From positions 172,329-236,328 of the forward strand of contig NZ_JACHLI010000008.1 in the NCBI RefSeq assembly GCF_014204515.1: a DNA stretch of 64,000 nucleotides, in the 5' to 3' direction. This DNA comes from Pseudomonas nitroreducens (GTDB taxonomy: Bacteria > Pseudomonadota > Gammaproteobacteria > Pseudomonadales > Pseudomonadaceae). The position numbers and the translations under genes were made by a program. Under the pieces are notes generated by a model that worked only from the letters and a program-made list of their open reading frames with translations, ran no database searches and was not told the DNA's origin. This document shows, in pieces, positions 9,348-17,402 of this stretch (positions are counted from its first letter, which is position 1; each line of letters opens with the position of its first letter).

Positions 9348-11516
9348 GTGACCATGATCATCCAGGAGCGCGGCGCACCCGCGCCGGGCGATCCGCGCCT
9401 GAGCCATGACGATCCCCTGCTCGACGGACTGCTGATCCTCTGCCGCCTGCACGGCTGCGCGGTCAGCCGCAACAGCCTGGCCGCCGGCCTGCCGCTGCCC
9501 GACCAGCGCCTCTCCGCCAGCCTGCTGCCGCGTGCCGCGGCCCGCGCCGGGCTGCAGGGGCGCCTGCTGCGCCGCGAGCTGAAAAGCATCTCCAGCCTCA
9601 ACCTGCCAGTCCTGCTGCTGCTCAACGACGGCCGCAGCGCCGTGCTGCGCCAATGGCGCGACGACGGCCAGGCGCTGATCCTGCCCTGCGAGACCGATGG
9701 CGGCGAACAGGCCGTCAGCGCCGAAGAGCTTGCCGCCCAGTACAGCGGCCAGGCCCTGTTCGCCCGCCCACGCCACGAACTGGAAGCAGCGCGCAAGCCG
9801 CTGGTACCGCGCGTCGAGGCCTGGTTCCGCGACACCCTCAAGCTGTCGCGCTGGCTCTACACCGACGCCCTGGTCGCCAGCCTGCTGATCAACCTGCTGG
9901 GCATGCTGGTGCCGCTGTTCGTCATGCAGACCTACGACCGCGTGGTGCCCAACCAGGCGCTGTCGACCCTCTGGGTGCTGGCCGCCGGCCTGCTGCTGGG
10001 GACCATGTTCGAGCTGCTGCTGCGGGTGCTGCGCTCCAACCTGCTGGACATGGCCGGCAAGAAGACCGACGTGGTGCTCTCCGCCACCCTGTTCGAACGC
10101 ATCACCGGCATGTCGCTCAAGGCCAAGCCGGAAACCGTCGGCGGCTTCGCCCAGAGCATCCATGACTTCCAGGGCCTGCGCGAATTCCTCACCGCGCTGA
10201 CCCTGACCAGCCTGATCGACCTGCCCTTCTCGATCCTGATGATCCTGGTCATCGGCCTGCTCGGCGGCTGGCTGGTGGCCGTGCCGCTGCTGGCCTTCCC
10301 GATCACCATCGTGTTCGCCCTGATCATCCAGAGCCGCCTGCGCGACACCGTGCAGAAGAGCCTGACCCTGGGCGCCGAACGCCAGGCCCTGCTGATCGAG
10401 ACCCTCGGCGGCCTGGAAACCCTCAAGGCCTGCGGCGCCGAAAGCGAGCGCCAGTACCGCTGGGAATCCACCCACGGCGCCCTGGCGCGGCTCGACAACC
10501 ACGCGCGCTTCCTCTCTGCCCTGGCCACCAACGGCACCCTGTTCCTCCAGCAGTTCGCCGGCCTGGCAATGATCTGCGCGGGGGTCTACAGCATCCTCGA
10601 CGGCAACCTCAGCGTCGGTGCGCTGGTCGCCAGCTACATGCTCAACAGCCGCGTGCTCGCCCCGCTGGGGCAGATCGCCGGGCTGATCACCCGCTACCAG
10701 CAGGCGCGCCTGACCATGAAGAGCACCGACGCGCTGATGGAGCTGCCGCAGGAGCGCCAGGCCCGCCAGCGCCCGCTGGAACGCACCCAGCTGCACGGCG
10801 CGCTGGAAGTGCGCCAGCTGAGCTTCAGCTATCCCGAGCAGACCATCCCCGCGCTCAACCACATCAGCCTGCGCCTGGCCCCCGGCGAGAAGATCGGCAT
10901 CATCGGCAAGAGCGGCTCGGGCAAGAGCACCTTCGGCCGCCTGCTGATGGGCTTCTACCACCCCGAGGAAGGGCAGATCCTGCTCGACGGCCTGGACCTG
11001 CGGCAGATCGACGTTTCCGACCTGCGCCAGCAGATCGGCTACGTCGCCCATGACCTGCCGCTGCTGGCCGGCAGCCTGCGCGACAACCTGACCCTGGGCG
11101 CGCGCTACGTCAGCGATGCGCGGATGCTCGAAGTGGCCGAGCTGACCGGCGTCAGCGAACTGGCCCGGCAGCATCCGGCGGGCTTCGACCGCCCGGTGGG
11201 CGAGCGCGGCCAACTGCTCTCCGGCGGCCAGCGCCAGGCCGTGCTGATGGCCCGCGCACTGCTGCTCGACCCGCCGATCCTGCTGCTGGACGAACCCACC
11301 AGCGCCATGGACAACAGCAGCGAGGAAGTCCTGCGCAAGCGCCTGCACGAGGCCTGCCGCGATAAGACCCTGCTGCTGGTCACCCACCGCACCTCGATGC
11401 TCAGCCTGGTCGACCGCCTGCTGGTGCTCGACAGCGGCCGCATCGTCGCCGACGGCCCGAAAGACGCGGTCATCGAAGCATTGCGCAAGGGCCACGTCGG
11501 CCCGGCAGCGGGGTAA
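9348..11516 (+). CDS. Type I secretion ABC transporter/permease (LapB-like)
   Basis: This 722-residue inner membrane exporter energises adhesin secretion. Residues about 20-140 are a C39-peptidase-like domain without the catalytic DCG cysteine motif, so it probably docks substrate and does not cleave it. A six-helix transmembrane region spans about 160-430. The ATPase follows: Walker A GKSGSGKST near 518-527, signature LSGGQRQ, Walker B ILLLDEP near 645. The start is GTG at 9348 with GGAGG seven bases upstream; ATG at 9354 is an alternative two codons later. The gene is 172 bases after the TolC-like gene and 5 bases before the adaptor gene. The degenerate C39 domain is typical of RTX and LapA exporters. 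Probable counterpart of PA1876. Confidence 0.93.
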   Translation: MTMIIQERGAPAPGDPRLSHDDPLLDGLLILCRLHGCAVSRNSLAAGLPLPDQRLSASLLPRAAARAGLQGRLLRRELKSISSLNLPVLLLLNDGRSAVLRQWRDDGQALILPCETDGGEQAVSAEELAAQYSGQALFARPRHELEAARKPLVPRVEAWFRDTLKLSRWLYTDALVASLLINLLGMLVPLFVMQTYDRVVPNQALSTLWVLAAGLLLGTMFELLLRVLRSNLLDMAGKKTDVVLSATLFERITGMSLKAKPETVGGFAQSIHDFQGLREFLTALTLTSLIDLPFSILMILVIGLLGGWLVAVPLLAFPITIVFALIIQSRLRDTVQKSLTLGAERQALLIETLGGLETLKACGAESERQYRWESTHGALARLDNHARFLSALATNGTLFLQQFAGLAMICAGVYSILDGNLSVGALVASYMLNSRVLAPLGQIAGLITRYQQARLTMKSTDALMELPQERQARQRPLERTQLHGALEVRQLSFSYPEQTIPALNHISLRLAPGEKIGIIGKSGSGKSTFGRLLMGFYHPEEGQILLDGLDLRQIDVSDLRQQIGYVAHDLPLLAGSLRDNLTLGARYVSDARMLEVAELTGVSELARQHPAGFDRPVGERGQLLSGGQRQAVLMARALLLDPPILLLDEPTSAMDNSSEEVLRKRLHEACRDKTLLLVTHRTSMLSLVDRLLVLDSGRIVADGPKDAVIEALRKGHVGPAAG

Positions 11517-11521
11517 TCGCC

Positions 11522-12874
11522 ATGCAGTTCTCCCAATCGATCCGTGGCTACATCTGCGGCAGCGGCGCCCGCGACACCGAGTTCATGCCCGAGGTGCAGG
11601 GCACCCTGCTGGAAGACTCGCCCAACGCCACCCGCATCACCCTCTGGGCGGCCCTGGCGCTGCTGGTGGTGGCGGTAACCTGGGCCTACTTCGCCGACAT
11701 CGAGGAAGTCACCAAGGGCGAAGGCAAGGCCATCCCCTCTTCCAAGGTGCAGACCATCCAGAACCTGGAAGGCGGCATCGTCTCGGAAATCTTCGTCCGC
11801 GAAGGCCAGGTGGTGGACAAGGGCCAGCCGCTGCTGCGCCTGGACGACACCCGCTTCACCTCCAACAAGGGCGAGACCGAGGCCGACCGCAACTCCCTGG
11901 AAGCCCGCGTCGAACGCCTCAGCGCAGAAGCCGACGGCCGCGCCCCGGCCTTCACCGATGACCTGAAGAAGGACGCGCCGCAGGTGGTGGAAGACCAGCT
12001 GGCGCTCTACCAGACCCGCATGCAACGGCAGAACAGCGAGCTGAACATCCTCCAGGAACAGCTGCGGCAGAAAGGCCAGGAACTCCAGGAATTCCGCGCC
12101 AAGGTCCAGCAGTACCGCTCCAGCCTCGGGCTGGTGCAGCAGGAGATCAACATGTCCGAGCCGCTGGTGAAGGCCGGCGCGGTGTCCCCGGTGGAGCTGC
12201 TGCGCCTGCGCCGCAGCGCCGTGGAGATCAGCGGCGACCTCAACGCCACCAACCTCGCCATCCCGCGCGCCGAGGCGGCGGTGAACGAAATCCAGCGCAA
12301 AGTCGAGGAATCCAAGCTGGGCTTTCGCAGCGACGCGTTGAAGGAACTCAACGACGTACGCACCGACCTCAACAAGCTCACCGCCACCAGCCGCGCCATC
12401 GACGACAAGGTCAACCGTACCCTGGTGGTCGCGCCGCTGCGCGGCATCGTCAAGCAGCTCAAGGTCAACACCATCGGCGGCGTGGTGCAGCCGGGCAGCG
12501 ACATGGTAGAAATCGTCCCGCTGGAGGACAACCTGCTGGTGGAAGCCCGCGTACGCCCGCAGGACATCGCCTTCCTCCACCCGGGGCAAAGCGCCACGGT
12601 GAAGTTCACCGCCTACGACTACACCATCTACGGCGGGCTCAAGGCCAAGCTGGAGCTGATCAGCGCCGACACCATCACCGACGACAAGGGCAACAGCTTC
12701 TACCTGATCCAGGTGCGCACCGACAAGAACCACCTGGGCACCGACGCCAAGCCCCTGCTGATCATCCCCGGCATGGTGGCGACGGTGGACATCATCACCG
12801 GCGAGAAGAGCGTGCTGGACTACATCCTCAAGCCGGTGCTGAAGGCGCGGTGGGAGGCTTTGCGGGAGCGCTGA
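11522..12874 (+). CDS. HlyD-family membrane fusion protein of the type I secretion system (LapC-like)
   Basis: This 450-residue periplasmic adaptor links the ABC exporter to the outer membrane channel. A short cytoplasmic N-terminus is followed by one membrane helix (about 40-60), a lipoyl half-motif (LEGGIVSEIFVREG, near 82-95), a long coiled-coil hairpin (about 115-290) and a second lipoyl/beta-barrel part ending in the family's conserved TAYDYTIYGGL region. The start lies five bases after the ABC gene stop, so the two are very likely co-translated. A downstream inverted repeat pair may mark the operon end. Probable counterpart of PA1877. Confidence 0.92.
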   Translation: MQFSQSIRGYICGSGARDTEFMPEVQGTLLEDSPNATRITLWAALALLVVAVTWAYFADIEEVTKGEGKAIPSSKVQTIQNLEGGIVSEIFVREGQVVDKGQPLLRLDDTRFTSNKGETEADRNSLEARVERLSAEADGRAPAFTDDLKKDAPQVVEDQLALYQTRMQRQNSELNILQEQLRQKGQELQEFRAKVQQYRSSLGLVQQEINMSEPLVKAGAVSPVELLRLRRSAVEISGDLNATNLAIPRAEAAVNEIQRKVEESKLGFRSDALKELNDVRTDLNKLTATSRAIDDKVNRTLVVAPLRGIVKQLKVNTIGGVVQPGSDMVEIVPLEDNLLVEARVRPQDIAFLHPGQSATVKFTAYDYTIYGGLKAKLELISADTITDDKGNSFYLIQVRTDKNHLGTDAKPLLIIPGMVATVDIITGEKSVLDYILKPVLKARWEALRER

Positions 12875-12905
12875 GTTTTTCGGCAAGCCCCGCAGCTGGG
12901 GTTTG

Positions 12906-13059
12906 CCCTCACCCCAGCCCTCTCCCAGAGGGAGAGGGGGCAGTCTGTGCCGCCGGCAAGGATGCTCCTCCCTGTGCCCAAGGTATCCGGCAAACTCCGT
13001 TGAAGCGCTTTACTCCGGACGGTCCCCTCTCCCTCTGGGAGAGGGTTAGGGTGAGGGGC
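12906..13059. repeat. Paired CCCTCTCCC-type inverted repeats
   Basis: Two copies of a small hairpin element lie in opposite orientation. The copy at 12906-12942 reads CCCTCACCCCAGCCCTCTCC and continues into its own hairpin, AGGGAGAGGG. The copy at 13024-13059 ends in GTTAGGGTGAGGGG. They flank about 80 bases and can pair end to end. A second pair of the same family lies at 59997-60152. This is a common intergenic repeat type in pseudomonads. It may also act as the terminator of the secretion operon. Confidence 0.7.
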
Positions 13060-13107
13060 TCTTCAACTCTTCAGCGCTTACGCTGTGAACACTTGAACCA
13101 TCCCAGC

Positions 13108-13566
13108 TCACTCCCCCCGCCAATGCGCCCCCGGCCCCTCCTCCGCCAACCGGTCCCCCGGATTGCGCAGCGGGCAGGCCTCCATCGACAGGCAGCCGCA
13201 ACCGATACAGCCATCGAGCTGATCGCGCAGCAGCAGCAACTTCTCGATGCGCTCGTTCAGGTCATCCCGCCAGCGCGCCGACAGTCGCGCCCAGTCGGCC
13301 GCCGTCGGGTTGTGCCCGCTGGGCAATGAGCCCAGCGCCTCGGCGATCTCGCCCAGGGGGATGCCGACCCGCTGCGCGACCTTGATCACCGCCACCCGGC
13401 GCAAGGTGTCGCGCGAATAGCGGCGCTGGTTGCCGGCATTGCGCGTGCTGCCGATCAGCCCCTTGGCTTCGTAGAAGTGCAGAGCGGACACCGCCACACC
13501 AGCGCGCTTGGCCAGTTCGCCGACGCTCAGGTCGCGGTGCAGGGAGCAGGAGGAAGTTTTCTTCAT
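13108..13566 (-). CDS. soxR: Redox-sensing transcriptional activator SoxR
   Basis: This 152-residue MerR-family regulator senses redox-cycling compounds such as phenazines through a [2Fe-2S] cluster. A winged-helix DNA-binding region (about 12-80) with the MerR pattern VSALHFYE..GLI is followed by a dimerisation helix. The cluster cysteines are C120, C123, C125 and C131 in the SoxR arrangement CxxCxC-x5-C. It faces a small monooxygenase gene, and a perfect SoxR box lies in the 74-base gap. In P. aeruginosa SoxR activates the monooxygenase PA2274 and mexGHI-opmD; only the first target is adjacent here. The start ATG at 13566 fits the family N-terminus. Confidence 0.96.
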   Translation of the reverse strand: MKKTSSCSLHRDLSVGELAKRAGVAVSALHFYEAKGLIGSTRNAGNQRRYSRDTLRRVAVIKVAQRVGIPLGEIAEALGSLPSGHNPTAADWARLSARWRDDLNERIEKLLLLRDQLDGCIGCGCLSMEACPLRNPGDRLAEEGPGAHWRGE

Positions 13567-13572
13567 GGGCTA

Positions 13573-13603
13573 TTGACCTCAACTTAAGTTGAGGTTTTAC
13601 CCT
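13573..13603 (+). promoter_or_regulatory. SoxR box within a MerR-type promoter
   Basis: CCTCAACTTAAGTTGAGG (13577-13594) is a perfect 18-base palindrome matching the known sox box. It sits between a -35-like TTGACC (13573-13578) and a -10-like TACCCT (13598-13603), separated by 19 bases. This is the overlong spacer typical of MerR-family activated promoters. The orientation drives the monooxygenase gene, and the site also overlaps the soxR upstream region. Confidence 0.9.
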
Positions 13604-13640
13604 CGCCAGGCATTCGGTTCAAGACAGGGAGCCCAGGAAC

Positions 13641-14000
13641 ATGACCCAACCCGCCCCGATCACCGCTCAGGCCTGCGTGGACAACCCGCACTTCATCCTG
13701 CAGATCGAGATCGACGTGACACCCCAACAACGCCCGCACATCGCCGCCCGCCTGTGCGATTACCTGACGCACCTGCAGGAGCTGTTCTACCGGCGCCCCG
13801 GCTACCTCGCCAGCGAACTGCACGCCGAAGGCGAACCGCAGCGCCTGGTCGGCCGCCTGCACTGGCGCCGCCAGGAAGACTGGGAAGCCGCCTGGGACTG
13901 CCGCCAGACCGCCAGCGACCTGTTCGCCGACAGCCTGCTCAAGCTGGGCGCGCGGAGCATCCGCTTCGGCAGCGGCGAGACCGAGCACAACCCAGCGTAA
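13641..14000 (+). CDS. SoxR-regulated antibiotic biosynthesis monooxygenase-type protein (PA2274-like)
   Basis: This 119-residue protein has an ABM/dimeric alpha-beta barrel pattern: an N-terminal beta strand (FILQIEIDV), a helix with an HLQELFYRRPGY segment, and a C-terminal W..AWDCRQTASDLF helix. ABM proteins are small cofactor-free oxygenases or related enzymes acting on quinones and other aromatics; the substrate here cannot be read from sequence. It is divergent from soxR with a sox box between, matching PA2274 of the P. aeruginosa SoxR regulon. A role in detoxifying redox-active compounds is inferred. The start at 13641 follows an AGGAAC sequence. Confidence 0.85.
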   Translation: MTQPAPITAQACVDNPHFILQIEIDVTPQQRPHIAARLCDYLTHLQELFYRRPGYLASELHAEGEPQRLVGRLHWRRQEDWEAAWDCRQTASDLFADSLLKLGARSIRFGSGETEHNPA

Positions 14001-14074
14001 TGCCAGTTAACCGCCGCCCTTGCAGGAGTCCACCCGACAAGGACTCGACTCCACTCAAAGGCTGGGGCTGGCAC

Positions 14075-14164
14075 CTTGTAGGATGGGTGGAGCTTGCGAT
14101 ACCCATCAGGGCTCGCTGGACGGCTGCGATGGGTATCGCTTCGCTCCACGCCATCCTACAAACG
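14075..14164. repeat. Long hairpin intergenic repeat (GTAGGATGGGTGGAG type)
   Basis: A left arm beginning TTGTAGGATGGGTGGAGC (14075-14108) is inverted as a right arm ending GCTCCACGCCATCCTACA (about 14127-14160), with about 20 bases between them. The unit sits between converging genes and is a recognisable pseudomonad dispersed repeat. It may serve as a bidirectional terminator. Confidence 0.75.
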
Positions 14165-14167
14165 CGT

Positions 14168-14602
14168 TTACGCCAGGCTCATGTGCAGCAGCGGAAACGG
14201 CCGCCCTTCCCCATCGGTGGGCGAACGCCCGGTCTGGATGAAGCCGTAGTGCAGATAAAAACCTACCGCCTGAGGATTCTGTTCGTTGACGTCGACACTC
14301 AAGGTTCCGCGCGCTTCGCGCACGAAGTCCAGTAGCGCGCGGCCAAGGCCGCGCCCCCGACAGTCCGGATCGATGAAGAGCATTTCCACATGGGCGTCGT
14401 TGAGCCCGATGAAACCCAGCGGGCGATCGTCATCGTCCACCGCCACCCACACCTCGACGGCAGGCAGGTAGAGGTCACGGACCTGGGGCAGCAGGTCGTC
14501 GATATCCGACGCCTGGAGGAAGTGGTGGGTCGCGCGTACGGCGCCCAGCCAGATAGCGAGCAGCCGCGGATTGTCCGCAGCGATGCGTTGGCGAATGAGC
14601 AT
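14168..14602 (-). CDS. GNAT-family N-acetyltransferase (YjaB-like)
   Basis: This 144-residue protein resembles E. coli YjaB over its whole length: RQRI...LLAIWLGAVRATHHFL at the N-terminus, MLFIDPDCRGRGLG as the acetyl-CoA binding motif A (R/QxxGxG/A type), and VNEQNPQAVGFY with GF..TGRS near the C-terminus. GNAT enzymes transfer acetyl from acetyl-CoA to amines; the acceptor is unknown. I chose ATG at 14602 because it aligns with the YjaB N-terminus and has CAGGA upstream. Upstream codons in the same frame only mirror the neighbouring ATPase gene. The gene is 178 bases downstream of the ABC-F gene. Confidence 0.88.
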   Translation of the reverse strand: MLIRQRIAADNPRLLAIWLGAVRATHHFLQASDIDDLLPQVRDLYLPAVEVWVAVDDDDRPLGFIGLNDAHVEMLFIDPDCRGRGLGRALLDFVREARGTLSVDVNEQNPQAVGFYLHYGFIQTGRSPTDGEGRPFPLLHMSLA

Positions 14603-14780
14603 GAATTCATCCTGATTCAGCAGATCACAAAGGGATAGCGCGCCACGCAAAGTGACGGCCGTTGGAGCGTCGGCAGCATGAATGTCCGCTTCGCGAATCA
14701 ACGCCTGGGCGGAGCACGGCAGAGGCAGCCGGAAAGAGAGGGAGGTCGATCCTACCCAGCCCTTCCCGGCCGGTAAAGCC

Positions 14781-16391
14781 TCAGGCGAGGCTCCAGCGCC
14801 AGCCGTCCCGCGCGCACTCCAGGCGCGCCTCCAGCGCCAGCCGGGCCAGGAACGCCTCGTCGTGGGACACCACCAGCAGCGCGCCACGGTACTGCCGCAG
14901 CAGTTCCTCCAGCGCCTCGCGGGAGGGCAGGTCGAGGTGGTTGTCCGGCTCGTCCAGCAGCAGCAACTGCGCTGGCTGCTGCGCGTAGAGTTCACAGGCC
15001 AGCGCCGCCTTCAACCGTTCGCCACCACTGAGCAGCGCGCTGGGCAACTCGATCCGCGTCGCCGGCAACCCAAGCTGTGCCAGGCGTGTGCGCAGCACCG
15101 ATTGCTCCGCCACAGGATTGCGCCTGTGCAGCAGCTGCAATACCGAACACTCGGGCAGCAACCCCTCCAGGTGCTGATCCAGATAAGCGCTGCGCACCTT
15201 CACCTCGCACGATCCAGCCACCGGGCCCAGCTGTCCCGCAATCACCTTGAGCAGCGTCGACTTGCCGCTGCCATTGCGTCCGCTGATCGCCACGCGGCGC
15301 GGGCCGACCAGCTGCAGATCGAGTGCCGCAGCATTGCCGAACGGCAGGCGCAACGCCTCCAGCAGCAACACGCCGCGCTGCTCGGGCAAGGCGCAAGCGG
15401 GCGCATTCAGGTGGATCGCCGGATCGTCGCGCAGCTGCGCGAAGGCCTCCTGCACCCCACGCGAAAGCTGCTCGCGGCGCTCGCCATGCTGCGTGGCCAG
15501 ACGCGCGATGCTGGTCTGGCTGCGCTCCTTCTGCCGGTCAACCAGGATCTTCGCCTGATTGGCCGTCTTCGCCTCCTGGCGCCCCTTCGCCTGCCGGTGC
15601 TCCTGGCGCTCGCGCTGCTCCTGCATGGCGTGCTGCTGGCGGTCGCGCTGCAGCTTGCGCCGCTGCAACTCACGCTGGGCGGTGTCCTGCTCCTGCTGGC
15701 GCACCTCGCGGTAGAAGGCATAGCCGCCGGCGTAGCTGCGCAGGCCGGTGGAAGACAGTTCGACGATGCGCTGCATGTCGTCCAGCAGCAGACGGTCGTG
15801 GCTGATCAGGATCAGCCCGCCGCGCCAGCGCTGCAGCTGCTCGCGCAGGGCTTCGCGGCCCGCGCGGTCGAGGTGGTTGCTCGGCTCGTCGAGGACCAGC
15901 CAGTCCGCCTCGCTGAACCAGGCGCCGAGCAGCGCCACTCGCGTGCACTCGCCGCCGCTCAGGGTTGCCGCAGGCGTGTCCGGCATCAGGTGTGCGAGCC
16001 CGGCGGCAGCCAGCTCGGCCTCCAGGCGTGCGCGCAGGTCCCAGTGCCCGTCGAGCAGCTCGAAGTCCGCAGGATCGACACCACCCACCTCGACCCGCGC
16101 CAGTGCCTCCAGCAGCGGCTGTACACCGGCCAGGTCGGCAACGCTCCGATAGGCCTGTGGTTCGATGCGCTGCGGCAGGTAATGCACCGGCCCGGAGCGC
16201 AACACGCGCCCGGCGGCGGGCTGCAATTCGCCGACAATGATCCGCGCCAGCACGGATTTGCCGACGCCATTGCGCCCCACCAGCGCGGTGCGGCGTTCGT
16301 CGAAGGTTTCATCGAGGTCGCTCAGCAGCGGCTCGCCGCTGGGCAATTGGAAAGAGACGCCTTGCAGCGCCAGGGTGAACGGGCTCGTCAT
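14781..16391 (-). CDS. ABC-F family ATPase
   Basis: This 536-residue soluble protein has two ABC ATPase domains and no membrane region. Domain 1 has Walker A GRNGVGKS (about 38-46), signature LSGGE and LVLDEPSNHLD. A highly charged Gln/Arg/Glu-rich linker (about 235-310) follows. Domain 2 has Walker A GRNGSGKST (about 369-378), signature LSGGE and LLLDEPDNHLDL. This is the ABC-F layout (Uup, EttA, YbiT, YheS), whose members act on ribosomes and include antibiotic-resistance factors. Which subgroup this belongs to is not clear; it lacks an obvious resistance context. The start is taken as ATG at 16391, where ATPase homology begins; its ribosome binding site is weak. It is divergent from the next gene. 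Confidence 0.88.
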   Translation of the reverse strand: MTSPFTLALQGVSFQLPSGEPLLSDLDETFDERRTALVGRNGVGKSVLARIIVGELQPAAGRVLRSGPVHYLPQRIEPQAYRSVADLAGVQPLLEALARVEVGGVDPADFELLDGHWDLRARLEAELAAAGLAHLMPDTPAATLSGGECTRVALLGAWFSEADWLVLDEPSNHLDRAGREALREQLQRWRGGLILISHDRLLLDDMQRIVELSSTGLRSYAGGYAFYREVRQQEQDTAQRELQRRKLQRDRQQHAMQEQRERQEHRQAKGRQEAKTANQAKILVDRQKERSQTSIARLATQHGERREQLSRGVQEAFAQLRDDPAIHLNAPACALPEQRGVLLLEALRLPFGNAAALDLQLVGPRRVAISGRNGSGKSTLLKVIAGQLGPVAGSCEVKVRSAYLDQHLEGLLPECSVLQLLHRRNPVAEQSVLRTRLAQLGLPATRIELPSALLSGGERLKAALACELYAQQPAQLLLLDEPDNHLDLPSREALEELLRQYRGALLVVSHDEAFLARLALEARLECARDGWRWSLA

Positions 16392-16638
16392 GCGCAATAC
16401 CAGATTGATGCCGGAAATCCCCCGGAACGGGCCAGGGAAGGAAACGGGCCGTGAAACCACGGCGGCATCAATTGCGCATCGGACGAACACCTCGCGAAGG
16501 GGAATGAGCGGCGCAGTATAACCGCAGCTGCAGGGCAAACGCGGCCATCGGGCAGAAACCGCGACGGCGAGCGAGCTTCACAGCGCCGCCCGGAACAGGC
16601 GAAACTGCCCCTTCCAGCGCACCAGGAGTCATCAGGAC

Positions 16639-17001
16639 ATGGAATGCTTCAACCATCCCGGCGCCAGCGCCGTTGCCCTGTGCCGCGGCTGCGGCAAAGG
16701 CATCTGCCGCAGCTGTGCGCTCCCGGTCAGCCGCGGGCTGGTCTGCTCGGAAGACTGCCGCACCTTCAGCGAAGCCCTGCACCAGGTGCAGGTCACGACC
16801 ATCCGCAGCAACGGCATGATCTCCTCCGCGCGCCTGGTGCAACCACTGCTTGCGCTCATCCTCATCGCCGGTGGCTGGTACGCCCAGCACACGGTGCCAC
16901 GAGAGGTCCGGTTCATGGGCTGGATCCTGCTGCTGATGGGCTGCGCGGTGGGGCTGTCGGCGCTGCTCACCCAGCTCAAGCGCCTGCGCAGCAAAGTCTG
17001 A
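16639..17001 (+). CDS. Small zinc-binding (B-box-like) membrane protein
   Basis: The function of this 120-residue protein is not known. The N-terminus carries a dense set of potential zinc ligands: C3, H6, C15, C18, C23, C26, C36 and C40, spaced like a B-box zinc finger. Two hydrophobic helices (about 66-82 and 91-110) follow, then a basic tail (QLKRLRSK). The N-terminal zinc module is therefore probably cytoplasmic and membrane-tethered. It starts at ATG 16639 after CAGGAGTCATCAGGAC. The next gene begins 11 bases after its stop, suggesting a two-gene unit. Confidence 0.8.
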   Translation: MECFNHPGASAVALCRGCGKGICRSCALPVSRGLVCSEDCRTFSEALHQVQVTTIRSNGMISSARLVQPLLALILIAGGWYAQHTVPREVRFMGWILLLMGCAVGLSALLTQLKRLRSKV

Positions 17002-17012
17002 GGCTCGCTGCG

Positions 17013-17330
17013 ATGCTCCCTTCACTCCCCGAGTTGTTCCACGAAGAACCCCTGCAGTGGGGCCTGCGCGGCGATCCCTACCTGTGGCGGGAAATGGCCG
17101 AGCACCTCGCCCACACCCCCTGGCCCGCCAGCGAAGCCGCGCTGGCACAACTGCTCAGGCAACTGTTCGAACAGTTGGCCGGCATCTGCCTGGATGATCC
17201 CCGACCCGTGCACCTGCCACGCCATGCCCACGGCGGCATGTCCAGTGGAATGGTCAGCAGTGAATTCTGGCGCGAGCGGGCCATTCCGCTGCTGGTGGAG
17301 CGCTACCGGGGGCAGTCCGGGCAAGCGTAG
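17013..17330 (+). CDS. Conserved hypothetical protein, 105 residues
   Basis: I recognise no family with confidence. The protein is soluble, rich in Leu, Glu and Trp, and begins MLPSLPELFHEEPLQWGLRG, which looks like a folded small domain. It has an HGGMSSGMVS segment near residues 73-82. Codon use and GC3 match neighbouring genes, and it follows the zinc/membrane protein by 11 bases, so it is probably a genuine gene in the same transcript. It converges with the tRNA-modification gene 72 bases downstream. Confidence 0.7.
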   Translation: MLPSLPELFHEEPLQWGLRGDPYLWREMAEHLAHTPWPASEAALAQLLRQLFEQLAGICLDDPRPVHLPRHAHGGMSSGMVSSEFWRERAIPLLVERYRGQSGQA

Positions 17331-17402
17331 ATATCCACAGGACATGCTCGGCGCTCCCCCCATCCTGCAGGTGCGTTATCTGAGCGTCGGGGTGCAGGCA
17401 GA

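Noticed and set aside
8066..11495. Long minus-strand open frames of 591 and 829 residues opposite the secretion genes
   Set aside because: Gln/Ala/His-rich translations without domains. The plus-strand TolC and ABC genes explain the region.
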